Shown here piece by piece: positions 43,287-52,456 of a stretch of DNA of 64,000 nucleotides. The notes beneath the pieces were generated by a model that did no database searches, was not told where the DNA came from, and saw only the letters and a list, made by a program, of their open reading frames with translations. Position numbers and translations under genes: made by a program. Numbering within the stretch: position 1 is the first letter of the stretch; every line of letters starts with the position of its first letter. Source of the DNA: Variovorax paradoxus (GTDB taxonomy: Bacteria > Pseudomonadota > Gammaproteobacteria > Burkholderiales > Burkholderiaceae_C); NCBI RefSeq assembly GCF_009498455.1, contig NZ_CP045644.1, positions 4,033,001 through 4,097,000 on the forward strand, in the 5' to 3' direction.

Positions 43287-44248
43287 TGAAGTACGCCGTT
43301 CCTATCGTCGCCATGCTGGCGGCGGCCCCGTTCGCTCTCCAGAGCTACCAAGTCACGCTATTGACGGAAATACTGATCTTCGCGTTGTTCGCGATGAGCC
43401 TGGACGTACAAATGGGCTACGCACGCCTGTTCTCCTTCGGCCACGTTCTGCCGTACGGTGTCGGTGCGTACGCATGCGCGTTTGCGCTGCTGGCCGGCTG
43501 GCCGTTGCCCATCGCGATTGCCGCCGCCGTGCTTGTTGCAACGCTCCTTTCCATCCCGATCGGATGGTTAAGCACACGGGCTAGTGGCGTTGCTTTCGCG
43601 ATGCTGACGTTGGCCTTTGCGCAACTCGGCTATGCGATCGTTTTCAAGTGGAACACGCTTACCGGCGGTTCGGATGGCCTGACCGGCTTTGCGCGCAATG
43701 CGGGCCCGTTCGGGTTCGACGGATTCGTGTCCCGCGATGGCTTCTTCTGGCTTGTTCTGATCGTCGTGTTCGCGATGTACTGGCTGGCCCGAGGCTTCAT
43801 GAACTCCGCGATGGGTAGAGCCATCGTCGGCGTTCGTGAAAACGAGCGACGTGCCAGCGCCATTGGATATGTACCGCGGACCTTGCGCATCGTCGCATTC
43901 GTCCTGTCCGGGGCGCTCGCGGGCATGGCGGGGGCGCTTCATGCGGGGTTCCTGCTGTTCGTCTCTCCAGAGATCTTGCATTGGACGCTGTCGGGACACG
44001 TCATCATCGCAGTCGTCCTTGGCGGAACGGGCACCTTGATCGGCCCGATGATCGGCGCCGCCCTGATTGTTCTTGCTCACCACCAGCTGAGCGCAGTCAC
44101 CGACAGTTGGCCATTGGTAATGGGGTTGCTGTTCATCATCGTTGTCATTGCCGCGCCCAAGGGCCTGTGGGGCATCAAGGCTTCGCTTGCCGCCAAGATT
44201 TCCCAACGCCGCGCGCCCCCCGCTGGAGAGAAACATGCCGCTTCTTGA
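43286..44248 (+). CDS. LivM-type ABC permease
   Basis: This 320-residue membrane protein has LFAMSLDVQMGYARLFSFGHVLPYGVGAY, GLTGFAR near the loop and GRAIVGVRENERRASAIGYVPRTLRIVAFVLSGALAGMAGAL, all typical LivM blocks. It is coupled to the preceding permease. Its last codons overlap the start of the LivG-type ATPase gene by 14 bp. Confidence 0.92.
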   Translation: MKYAVPIVAMLAAAPFALQSYQVTLLTEILIFALFAMSLDVQMGYARLFSFGHVLPYGVGAYACAFALLAGWPLPIAIAAAVLVATLLSIPIGWLSTRASGVAFAMLTLAFAQLGYAIVFKWNTLTGGSDGLTGFARNAGPFGFDGFVSRDGFFWLVLIVVFAMYWLARGFMNSAMGRAIVGVRENERRASAIGYVPRTLRIVAFVLSGALAGMAGALHAGFLLFVSPEILHWTLSGHVIIAVVLGGTGTLIGPMIGAALIVLAHHQLSAVTDSWPLVMGLLFIIVVIAAPKGLWGIKASLAAKISQRRAPPAGEKHAAS

Positions 44249-44987
44249 ATGTTCTGGTCTTACCAAGCGCTGGGGAGCGGTCACGACGGTCGATGATGTG
44301 AGCCTCACCGTAGATGCAGGCGAGGTGGTCGCGCTCATTGGTCCGAACGGGGCAGGTAAGAGCACCGTGTTCAACCTGATTGCAGGTGCGATAAAGAAGA
44401 CCGCTGGCGCCGTGCGCTTCGCTGATGAAAGCGTCGAACACCTTTCCGCGTATGACCTGGCCCAGAAAGGCCTGAGTCGCACGTACCAAATTACCTGCTT
44501 GTTTCCGCAACTGACGGTTCTGGAAAACGTCCGACTGGCTGTTCAAGCCAGATCCCCCGGGCGGCTCAGGCCGACGGCGTCGAAGGCTTTTGTCGACAAG
44601 ACCGAGGCAGCGGCGATGGAGTGGCTCGCTCGAGTTCGTCTGACTGATTGTGCAGACCGCACGGCCGGCGAGCTATCTCATGGCGATCAACGGCTGCTGG
44701 AGATCGCGACGGCCCTGGCGCTTCAGCCGAAGCTGGTTCTTCTGGATGAGCCCACGCAAGGCATGTCGGTCGAAGAGACCCGCGCGACGGTGAGATTGCT
44801 CAAGTCGCTACTGGAGGACGCACCCATCGCGGTGCTGCTGGTGGAACACGATCTGGAAGTCGTGTTCGGCGTTGCGGACCGCATTGTTGTACTGGATCAG
44901 GGGAGAAAAATCGCGGATGGTAAACCGGAGGCGGTGCGAAACGATCCGGCGGTGCAGCGTGCATACCTGGGGGTGGCACATGCTTAA
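44235..44987 (+). CDS. LivG-type ABC ATPase
   Basis: This 250-residue ATPase has Walker A GPNGAGKST, the family Q-loop region SRTYQITCLFPQLTVLENV, a signature ELSHGDQRLLEIATAL (LSHGD in place of LSGGQ, usual in LivG), and Walker B LVLLDEPTQGMS. It energises import with the LivF-type partner, whose start overlaps its stop by 8 bp. Confidence 0.92.
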   Translation: MPLLECSGLTKRWGAVTTVDDVSLTVDAGEVVALIGPNGAGKSTVFNLIAGAIKKTAGAVRFADESVEHLSAYDLAQKGLSRTYQITCLFPQLTVLENVRLAVQARSPGRLRPTASKAFVDKTEAAAMEWLARVRLTDCADRTAGELSHGDQRLLEIATALALQPKLVLLDEPTQGMSVEETRATVRLLKSLLEDAPIAVLLVEHDLEVVFGVADRIVVLDQGRKIADGKPEAVRNDPAVQRAYLGVAHA

Positions 44988-45675
44988 AGTTGATCGGCTG
45001 GAAGCCGGCTATGGATCCGGTAAGGTTCTCTTCGGCGTCGACTTTCAGGTGCCCAAGGGTGAAGTGACCGCAATCATCGGGCGAAACGGCGTGGGTAAGA
45101 CCACGACGCTCAAGACCATCATGGGCATCGTGCAGGCGTCTTCCGGCACGGTGTCGATTGATGGCCTCGATCTGAGTCGCAAGCCAGCGCACGAAATGGT
45201 GAGAGCGGGCATTGGATACGTGCCCGAAGGCAGGCAGATCTTCCCGGCGCTGACGGTCCTCGAGAACCTGCGCGTGGGCCAGCGCAGCAAGCCAAAAACA
45301 TGGACTGAAGAGCGGGTGCTCGACCTGTTTCCCAACCTTCAACGCCGCATCAAGAACGCCGGTCACGCCCTTTCTGGCGGTGAGCAGCAGATGCTCGCGA
45401 TCGCTCGAGCTCTAGTGACGGACGTCAAAGTCCTGATGCTCGACGAGCCGACGCAGGGCCTGGCACCTATGGTGGTCCAACAGATCGGTGACGTGGTCAA
45501 GTTGCTGAAGTCCGAAGGGGTCGCAGTCCTGCTTGTAGAGCAGAACCTCAACCTCACCGAGCGCATCTCGGACCGCATCCTGGTGATGTCCAAAGGAAAA
45601 GTTGTGGAGACGCTCTCCATCGCCGATTTCAAGGCCGACGCGGAGCGCGTCCATCGTCAGTGGCTGACGATCTGA
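44980..45675 (+). CDS. LivF-type ABC ATPase
   Basis: This 231-residue ATPase has Walker A GRNGVGKTT, YVPEGRQIFPALTVLENLRVG, the LSGGEQQMLAIARAL signature and VLMLDEPTQGLAPMVV. It completes the importer (binding protein, two permeases, two ATPases). Confidence 0.92.
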   Translation: MLKVDRLEAGYGSGKVLFGVDFQVPKGEVTAIIGRNGVGKTTTLKTIMGIVQASSGTVSIDGLDLSRKPAHEMVRAGIGYVPEGRQIFPALTVLENLRVGQRSKPKTWTEERVLDLFPNLQRRIKNAGHALSGGEQQMLAIARALVTDVKVLMLDEPTQGLAPMVVQQIGDVVKLLKSEGVAVLLVEQNLNLTERISDRILVMSKGKVVETLSIADFKADAERVHRQWLTI

Positions 45676-45703
45676 ACATCTTTCGATTGACAGGAGTTAT
45701 TAG

Positions 45704-46477
45704 ATGATCGAACTCAACGGCAGTCCGCTGCTGGACGGCCAAGTGGCTGTGGTGACCGGGGCGGGTCAAGGGATGGGGCGAGAAATTGCCATCGGCCTTG
45801 CCGCAGCGGGCGCGAAGGTGGTGGTCGCCGACGTCAATATGCAGACCACCGAAGAGACCGCCGCGCTGATCAAGCAGCAGGGAGGCACCGCCTGGTCAGT
45901 GCTTTGGGACGTCTCCGATCCCGACCAAGCGACGCAGGTTGCGGCCCGTGTCCACGAGTTGGCCGGCGACGCTTCCATTCTCGTGAACAACGCGGGCATT
46001 CATCGCCGCGGTCAGTTCGGCGAGGAGGGCCACGTTGGCACTTGGCGCGAGGTCATGGCGGTGAATCTGGACGGGATCATGTACGGCATCACGGCTTTTC
46101 TGGATCAACTCAAGCGCACCAAAGGGAACATCATCAATTTGGCGTCGATCCAATCCTTCACTGCAGCCCCGAACTTCACTACGGCCTATGCCGCGAGCAA
46201 GGGCGGGGTGGCGATGCTGACCAAATCGCTGGCGGTAGACCTGGCGCAGCATGGCGTGCGCGTCAACGCTATCGCCCCCGGCTTTATCGAAACCCCGCAA
46301 ACCGCTGTCTCCCGGGCCAACCCCGACCGCGTCGCGTTCGTCATGTCGCACACGCCGATGAAGCGCGCTGGCCGCGCAGACGAGATGGCAGGCCCTGCCG
46401 TCTTTCTGGCCTCGCACCTGGCTTCCTTTGTGACCGGCGTCATCCTCCCGGTTGACGGCGGCTTTCTCACCCTTTGA
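45704..46477 (+). CDS. SDR-family oxidoreductase
   Basis: This 257-residue SDR has VTGAGQGMGREIA, NNAG, NLASIQS with the catalytic Ser, YAASKGG with Tyr/Lys, and PVDGG. It lies 28 bp after the ATPase and 26 bp before the Rieske oxygenase. In this position it could dehydrogenate a cis-diol or alcohol formed by the oxygenase. Confidence 0.9.
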   Translation: MIELNGSPLLDGQVAVVTGAGQGMGREIAIGLAAAGAKVVVADVNMQTTEETAALIKQQGGTAWSVLWDVSDPDQATQVAARVHELAGDASILVNNAGIHRRGQFGEEGHVGTWREVMAVNLDGIMYGITAFLDQLKRTKGNIINLASIQSFTAAPNFTTAYAASKGGVAMLTKSLAVDLAQHGVRVNAIAPGFIETPQTAVSRANPDRVAFVMSHTPMKRAGRADEMAGPAVFLASHLASFVTGVILPVDGGFLTL

Positions 46478-46503
46478 TTCGAGTCTCGATAAGGAAATAC
46501 ACC

Positions 46504-47829
46504 ATGGCACACGTCAACAAACTCGATGTACTGTCCCACGTGAGCAAGGGAACACCGGTCGGTGAACTGTTCCGATCTGTTTGGCTGCCCGCTTTGCTTT
46601 CATCTCAACTGCCCGAACCCGGCTGTGCGCCCGTGCGCTTGAAGCTGCTCGGCGAAGAGCTCGTTGCTTTCCGTAACGGCAAGGGTGAGGTCGGCATTGT
46701 TCAGGCCAACTGCGCTCACCGACTCGCACCGCTGTTTTACGGACGGGTCGAGCAGGAAGGCATCCGCTGCAACTACCACGGATGGCTCTACAACGCCTCT
46801 GGCGACTGCCTGGAGATGCAGAACTCGGCCGACCAATCGATCTGCAAGAAGGTCAAGCTGACTGCTTACAAGGCACAGGAGAAGGCCGACATCGTCTGGG
46901 TGTTCATGGGAAGCGGCGAACCCCCGTCGCTTCCCCAATTTCCATGGATTGATCTGCCGAGGTCGCAGCGCAACGCGACGGTGTGGATCCAGGAGTCAAA
47001 CTGGCTGCAGGGTATGGAAGGCGAACTGGACAGTTCGCACGTCTCGATCCTCCACACGAACCCGGCCACGATGGCAACCTCTCCGGTGCACCGTCCGTAC
47101 TCGGCGGTCGACATCACGCCCAAGCTGTTCGCCAGGGATACGTCCATCGGGGTCATCGGCATCGCGCGCCGCAACGCCGACGAGAATTTCTATTGGCGCG
47201 TTTCCCAGTTCATGGCGCCGTGCTTCAGTTCCATCCCCAGTGCAGACTTCCCAGTGGGCGGCCGTGCATTCATTCCGATCGACGACCACAACGCCTACAC
47301 ATGGGACTTCAACTACTACCTCAAAGGCGATCTTCCCGAAGCTTTCCTGGACTACATCGGCAAGGGACTGGCCTTCCCTCCGGACAGTGTTTATGAACCG
47401 TATCACCTGAACACGGGCGCCATCATTGACACGTTCGTCCCCGTTCGGAACCAGCGCAACAACTACATGATCGACCGCAAGGGGGCCAGCCTGTCGAGCC
47501 CGTCCGGCATTCATGGCCTCAATGACCAAGACCGCGCCATGCAAGAGGGCATGCTGGCCCTCCCGGGAACCGAAGGTCGCATCGTCGACCGCGAGAAAGA
47601 GTTCCTGCTCCCGACCGACATCGCGATCGTCCGCAGCCGCCGCCGCCTGCTCGAGTACGTCAAGTCTGAAGAGAGCCTTGCGAAGTTCCGCGAGATCGTC
47701 AAGGACGGCAGTGCCTACGCGGTCGTACCACTAGACGTCGTTTCCGAGCTTGGGGAGATGGACGAATTCCTGGAACGTCATCATGGCGAACTGATGCGCG
47801 GCGATACCGCCGAGCCCGCCGCCGCCTAG
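46504..47829 (+). CDS. Rieske oxygenase, catalytic subunit
   Basis: This 441-residue protein has the Rieske [2Fe-2S] ligands Cys70-x-His72 and Cys89-x-x-His92 (NCAHRLAP, CNYHGW). The mononuclear iron site is EGELDSSHVSILH with His179 and His184. The NWLQ-x-x-EGELDSSHVS form is that of the phthalate-dioxygenase/vanillate-demethylase group. It hydroxylates or demethylates an aromatic or cyclic acid. A Rieske ferredoxin and FAD reductase follow, so it is a three-component system, unusual for this oxygenase group, which normally pairs with one FMN reductase. Confidence 0.92.
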   Translation: MAHVNKLDVLSHVSKGTPVGELFRSVWLPALLSSQLPEPGCAPVRLKLLGEELVAFRNGKGEVGIVQANCAHRLAPLFYGRVEQEGIRCNYHGWLYNASGDCLEMQNSADQSICKKVKLTAYKAQEKADIVWVFMGSGEPPSLPQFPWIDLPRSQRNATVWIQESNWLQGMEGELDSSHVSILHTNPATMATSPVHRPYSAVDITPKLFARDTSIGVIGIARRNADENFYWRVSQFMAPCFSSIPSADFPVGGRAFIPIDDHNAYTWDFNYYLKGDLPEAFLDYIGKGLAFPPDSVYEPYHLNTGAIIDTFVPVRNQRNNYMIDRKGASLSSPSGIHGLNDQDRAMQEGMLALPGTEGRIVDREKEFLLPTDIAIVRSRRRLLEYVKSEESLAKFREIVKDGSAYAVVPLDVVSELGEMDEFLERHHGELMRGDTAEPAAA

Positions 47830-47841
47830 TCGTTTGCCGTC

Positions 47842-48147
47842 ATGACACTTCAGCTTATCGCCGCATGCGACAAGGTCACGCAGGACGCTCCATACGCCTA
47901 TGAAGGCCAGGGAAAGAAAATTGCGATCTACCGGGTCGATGACGAGTTCTTCGCAACCGACAACGTCTGTCCGCACGCCTACGCCCTGATGTCCGACGGC
48001 TTCGTGGAAGGTGAAACCATCGAGTGTCCCTTGCATGGCGCCGTGTTCAACATCCGCACTGGCAAATGCATGGGCCCGCCCGCAGAGTCTGATCTGGAGA
48101 CGTACCCCGTCACGGTGGTCGACAACAAGATCTTCCTTAACCTTTAG
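47842..48147 (+). CDS. Rieske-type ferredoxin
   Basis: This 101-residue protein has Cys43-x-His45 and Cys62-x-x-His65 (VCPHAYALMSDG, ECPLHGAVFN) and the GPPAESDLETYPV end of biphenyl/benzene dioxygenase ferredoxins. It carries electrons from the reductase encoded 12 bp downstream to the oxygenase encoded 12 bp upstream. Confidence 0.93.
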   Translation: MTLQLIAACDKVTQDAPYAYEGQGKKIAIYRVDDEFFATDNVCPHAYALMSDGFVEGETIECPLHGAVFNIRTGKCMGPPAESDLETYPVTVVDNKIFLNL

Positions 48148-48159
48148 TCGGCCGCGAAC

Positions 48160-49386
48160 ATGTCCAACGTCAACGACATCGTCATCATCGGAGCCGGGCA
48201 GTCCGGCGGCTGGGCAGCCAAGACGTTGCGCGACTCAGGCTTCACGGGCTCAGTGCTGATGATTGGCAATGAACGCCATCTTCCCTACGAACGTCCGCCC
48301 CTGTCGAAGCAAGTCTTGCTCGGCGAGCTGGGACCTGGTGCATGTCAACTGTGGTCGCAAGAGCGCCTTGTGGAGCTGGGAATCAAAGTGGAGCTTGGGA
48401 ATCACGTCGAGCGAGTCGACCGGGCCGGCAGCCAGGTTGTTTGTCGGGATGGAAAATCCTTCCACTTCGACCAGCTGCTTCTGGCGACAGGATCTCGACC
48501 CCGGCAATTGATCTGCGAGGGTGCAGAGCTGCAGGGCGTGCATTACCTGCGGACGATCGACGACTGCCTGGCCATCCGCGCCAACCTCGGAACCGCTATC
48601 CAGCTGGTCGTCGTCGGTGGCGGCTGGATCGGGCTGGAAGTTGCCTCAGGACTGCGGGCGCGCGGCGCCCATGTCACGGTGCTCGAGGCTTCCAATCAGC
48701 TCTGCGGACGCTCGCTTCCCCCGTCGCTCAGCAAGTATTTCCTGGAGCAGCACGTTAGTCGCGGCGTAGACGTTCGGCTCGGCGCTCGCCTCAAGCGCTT
48801 CGTGGGAAATGGAAAGATTCAAGGGGTCGAGCTCGACGACGGTTCGATCGTGCCTGCTACGGTAGTGCTCGTAGGCATCGGTGCGGTGCCGAACGACGAA
48901 CTTGCACGGTCCTGCGGGCTGGACGTTGGCAACGGAATCGTGGTCGACGAGCACTGCCGGACTTTGGACCCGAGAATATTTGCCTGCGGTGATGTGACTG
49001 ACCAGCCGTTGGTACAGGGCAGGGGGCGCCTCGAATCGTGGAAGAACGCACAGGATCAAGGGGTAGCAGCTGCGAAGGCGATGTTGGGCGCCGGGCCCGT
49101 CACCAGAGAGCTGCCGTGGTTTTGGTCCGACCAGTTCGACATCAACTTTCAGTTGTTGGGCATCGTGCCCCCAGGCGCGCAGCAGTACCGAAAGGCCAAT
49201 GACAACGGCTTCATCGACTTCTTTGTACAAGAAGGCCACCTGGTCGCAGCGGCGGCCATCAACAGCCCTCGCGAGTTGCGGGAAGCCAAGAGAGAGATCC
49301 AGAAAGCGCTTCCGTTCTCGGAAGAAGGCTTGGTGTTGATTCAAGATCGATGTGATGCCCTTGAGAGGCAGGAGAAAGCACTATGA
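48160..49386 (+). CDS. FAD-dependent ferredoxin reductase
   Basis: This 408-residue reductase has IVIIGAGQSGGWAAKTLR (FAD), YERPPLSKQ, LLLATGSRPRQL, VVVGGGWIGLEVA (NADH) and the IFACGDVTD plus ESWKNAQDQG motifs of BphA4-type reductases. It moves electrons from NADH to the Rieske ferredoxin. Its stop overlaps the ADH start by 4 bp. Confidence 0.93.
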   Translation: MSNVNDIVIIGAGQSGGWAAKTLRDSGFTGSVLMIGNERHLPYERPPLSKQVLLGELGPGACQLWSQERLVELGIKVELGNHVERVDRAGSQVVCRDGKSFHFDQLLLATGSRPRQLICEGAELQGVHYLRTIDDCLAIRANLGTAIQLVVVGGGWIGLEVASGLRARGAHVTVLEASNQLCGRSLPPSLSKYFLEQHVSRGVDVRLGARLKRFVGNGKIQGVELDDGSIVPATVVLVGIGAVPNDELARSCGLDVGNGIVVDEHCRTLDPRIFACGDVTDQPLVQGRGRLESWKNAQDQGVAAAKAMLGAGPVTRELPWFWSDQFDINFQLLGIVPPGAQQYRKANDNGFIDFFVQEGHLVAAAAINSPRELREAKREIQKALPFSEEGLVLIQDRCDALERQEKAL

Positions 49387-50483
49387 GCGGCGCAAGAGCG
49401 TTGGTGCTGGAGTCACCCAAGAACCTCCAGTTGCGAGAATTCCCCATACCCGAGATCGGCGACGACGACGCCGTGTTGCGGGTCGAAGCCTGTGGTCTGT
49501 GCGGCACCGACTATGAGCAGTGGCTCGGTCACCTCGGTGATTGGGGAGGAGGCATGCCGATCGTTCCCGGCCACGAAATCATGGGATTCATCGAGCGCAT
49601 CGGGCCCACGGCGGCCAAGCGTTGGCGTGTGAGGGAAGGTGATCGCGTCGCGATCGAGCCAATCATCCCTTGCGGTCACTGTGCAGACTGCATAGCGGGC
49701 GAGTACACACGGTGTCAGTCCGACTTAGGGTATGGCCTGTACCAGAATATTCATTCCGCGCCGTCGCTGTGGGGAGGCTACGCGAGTCATGTGTACCTGC
49801 ATCCGAAGACGATGGTGCACAAGCTCCCCACGAACGTCGCCACCGACCTGATGACCTTGGTGAATCCGTTGTCCAACGCAATCCGTTGGGTGTACGAGGT
49901 GGGCGGCGCGGCGCTCGGGAAGACGGTCGTGATCGCTGGTCCAGGACAGCGGGGGCTGCTGGCCGCTGTGGCTGCGCGCAGGGCAGGCGCCTCCCAGATC
50001 ATTGTGACCGGGACATCGTCTGATCGCGGTCGTTTGGATCTGGCCCTCCGGCTTGGCGCTACGGCGGTCATCGATGTCGACAAGGAAGATCCAGTGGAGC
50101 GCGTGGTCGAGATCACTGGTGGACGATTGGCCGACGTGGTCCTTGACGTGTCGGCAGGATCGATGGCTCCGATCATCCAGGGCGTGGACATGGTCAAGCG
50201 CGGCGGGCGAATCGTGCTGGCTGGTCTCAAAGCGAACAAACCACTCGATGGGTTTCCGATCGACAAGGCGGTGCTGCGGGAGATCCAGCTTGTCGGGGTG
50301 CTGAGCGCGGGGTGGGAATCGACTGAATTGGCGATCGACATCGTCAAGCATGCCGGAGAGGCGCTAAGGCCTCTCTGCACGCATTCTTTTGGAATGGATA
50401 AAGGCACCGAAGCGGTGCGCACGCTCGGGCGAGAGGTGACTGACGGGCGGGACGCTATCCACATCACTCTCACACCCGACTAA
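49383..50483 (+). CDS. Zinc-dependent alcohol dehydrogenase
   Basis: This 366-residue MDR enzyme has the catalytic-zinc Cys in ACGLCGTDYEQW, GHEIMG, the four structural-zinc Cys in PCGHCADCIAGEYTRC, and a Rossmann GPGQRGLLAA. It is coupled to the reductase gene by ATGA. It probably oxidises an alcohol to a ketone, which would suit the Baeyer-Villiger enzyme encoded 9 kb away. Confidence 0.9.
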   Translation: MSGARALVLESPKNLQLREFPIPEIGDDDAVLRVEACGLCGTDYEQWLGHLGDWGGGMPIVPGHEIMGFIERIGPTAAKRWRVREGDRVAIEPIIPCGHCADCIAGEYTRCQSDLGYGLYQNIHSAPSLWGGYASHVYLHPKTMVHKLPTNVATDLMTLVNPLSNAIRWVYEVGGAALGKTVVIAGPGQRGLLAAVAARRAGASQIIVTGTSSDRGRLDLALRLGATAVIDVDKEDPVERVVEITGGRLADVVLDVSAGSMAPIIQGVDMVKRGGRIVLAGLKANKPLDGFPIDKAVLREIQLVGVLSAGWESTELAIDIVKHAGEALRPLCTHSFGMDKGTEAVRTLGREVTDGRDAIHITLTPD

Positions 50484-50763
50484 GCATGTGTGCAGCCTGC
50501 TATCGCGCTGCCTCGTTTCGTTCCCTTCTTGCAAACGAGGGGCGCGCAGCGACGGACGAAAAGAAAAATCAAAAGCCCCCGCCGGTCAATTTTTCTGACG
50601 GATCTCCCCCAGCTTCAATCAGTCCGCTTGAAGGCGAGCGGCCTCAGCAGAGGCTGTCGCTCTACGCGCCCTCGGCCCGGCGCACAGTCACACGGTGACG
50701 AGTGCAGATTGAGCCTGTGTTGCTCGCAGCACCAGGCAACCAGGCTGCACGGTTCCCGCTGAA

Positions 50764-51630
50764 TCAGGCCTTGGCCGCCGGGATGTGCGATTGCGCCCCC
50801 AGCTGTGGCCAGGCAATTGGCGCGGTTGCCGCGGTGAGGCGTTCCTGGACCGAGAGCGCCAAGTCCCAGTGCCTCGCCACCAACCGCAAGCCAGTGACGT
50901 CATTTGCTTCGTTTGTACACAGCCAGAGCACTGGTTCAGCGAGCTTCTCGGGTTGGATCAGGTCTTCGGGTTCTATCCCGCAGTCCGCCGGCACCATGCG
51001 GGAGTTCACTGGTCCACCGGGGAGCAGCACGTTGACGGTGACGCCAGTTCCATCCAAATCCTGGAACATGATGCGCGATGACGCCTCCAATGCGGCTTTG
51101 CAAGGCCCATAGGGGCCAATGCCCTGACGATACATCGTATCCAGACTGGTCGAGACATTGATGATGCGTCCCCAGCCCCGTTGCACCATGTCCGGGGCGA
51201 ACAGTGTGCTGAGCAGTTGAGCCCCAAATACATTGACCCGCAGCATCTCAAGCCATAGCGCGTCAGGGGTCGACCAGAATTTAGGCTTCGCCACGAGATA
51301 GGCCGGATCATTGCGCTCAGGACCTATCGCTGCGTTATTGATCAGGATGTCGACCCTGGAGGATGCCTCGGCCAGCTTGACGCGCAGCGCCTGTGCGCTT
51401 GCTCGATCAGCAATGTCCATGACCTGGGCGAGAACGCTTGCGCCGTGACTCCGGAGCTGTGTTGCGGCCCGATGCAGTTCTTGCTCCGCCACGTCGACCA
51501 GAATGAGATTAGCCCCGGCGGTAGCGAGCCGCTGTGCGATTGCCAGACCAATTCCTTGCGCCGCGCCTGTTACCAGCGCGGTTCGGCCCGTCAGGCGTTC
51601 GGCCGGAAGATGTGCAGAGGGAGTCGTCAC
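50764..51630 (-). CDS. SDR-family oxidoreductase
   Basis: This 288-residue SDR has VTGAAQGIGLAIA, INNAAI, INVSTSLD with Ser, YGPCKAA with Tyr/Lys and VLLPGGPVNSRM. The GTG at 51630 overlaps the stop of the dienelactone-hydrolase gene (GTGA), so the two are co-translated. The start at 51672 in the same frame is less likely. Confidence 0.85.
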   Translation of the reverse strand: MTTPSAHLPAERLTGRTALVTGAAQGIGLAIAQRLATAGANLILVDVAEQELHRAATQLRSHGASVLAQVMDIADRASAQALRVKLAEASSRVDILINNAAIGPERNDPAYLVAKPKFWSTPDALWLEMLRVNVFGAQLLSTLFAPDMVQRGWGRIINVSTSLDTMYRQGIGPYGPCKAALEASSRIMFQDLDGTGVTVNVLLPGGPVNSRMVPADCGIEPEDLIQPEKLAEPVLWLCTNEANDVTGLRLVARHWDLALSVQERLTAATAPIAWPQLGAQSHIPAAKA

Positions 51631-52373
51631 GTCGGGGCTCCCACAGCCGGCTGGCTGAGATCGCCGAAGCATTTGGCGGCGAAGCGCAGCGCCCGGGCCT
51701 TGGCGAGTTCGTGAGCAGCAGGACTGAATCGATCGGCGCGAGACCGGTTGTAGAACGCGTGCTCAGCCCCTTCATAGGTGTAGAACTCGTCGCCTTCGTG
51801 GCCACGCTTGATGACCGCGTCGGACACCGCCTCGATCACCTCGATCGGGTTGTGGTTGTCGTTCGTCCCGAAATGGAACTGCAAGGGACACTGAATCCCT
51901 TGGATAAGGTCCCCGAGCTTGTTCAAGCCCACTCCGTACATGGAGATCATGCCGGACAGCGGCGTGGCAGCCGCCATGCGAACCGCCATTCGACCGCCCA
52001 GGCAAAAGCCGAACACGATTGGCCGTTGGTCTGCCGACTGTTCTGCCTGTAGCCAGTCGGCGCAAACGGCCAGATCCAATACGCCCGTGACCTCGTCGTA
52101 TCGCAAGGAGTAGTCCACGGCCGCTTGGCGCTCGTTGGCGTCCTCGCCGTTGCCCAAACTCAAATTGCGTGCCAGCCGCCAGTAGATGTCCGGCACAACA
52201 ACTGCATAGCCAGTCCCGGCAAGGTCGTCCGCGATGGAACGCATCGCGGGCGTGACGCCGAAGATCTCCTGGATCAAAACGATGGAGCCACTGGCTTGGG
52301 CAGGTCGGGTGAAGTACGCGTCCATGTGGTCGGTACCGATGGGAATCGAGACATTTGTCGAAAGGAGATCCAT
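51627..52373 (-). CDS. Dienelactone hydrolase family protein
   Basis: This 248-residue alpha/beta hydrolase has the DLH catalytic set: Cys in GFCLGGRMA, Asp in GTNDNHNP and His in EHAFYNRSR, with the QEIFG glutamate near the N-terminus. DLH enzymes open lactones formed in ring cleavage; this member may act on a different lactone. ATG 52373 with GGAGATCC upstream is chosen. It is divergent from the CoA-transferase gene. Confidence 0.88.
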   Translation of the reverse strand: MDLLSTNVSIPIGTDHMDAYFTRPAQASGSIVLIQEIFGVTPAMRSIADDLAGTGYAVVVPDIYWRLARNLSLGNGEDANERQAAVDYSLRYDEVTGVLDLAVCADWLQAEQSADQRPIVFGFCLGGRMAVRMAAATPLSGMISMYGVGLNKLGDLIQGIQCPLQFHFGTNDNHNPIEVIEAVSDAVIKRGHEGDEFYTYEGAEHAFYNRSRADRFSPAAHELAKARALRFAAKCFGDLSQPAVGAPT

Positions 52374-52456
52374 GGCAATTAGGTCTGTTGACAAAGGTAG
52401 TTGAATGATGCATCCTAGCATGCAGCATTTGGTGTTGCAACGACGTGGAAGGAAAA

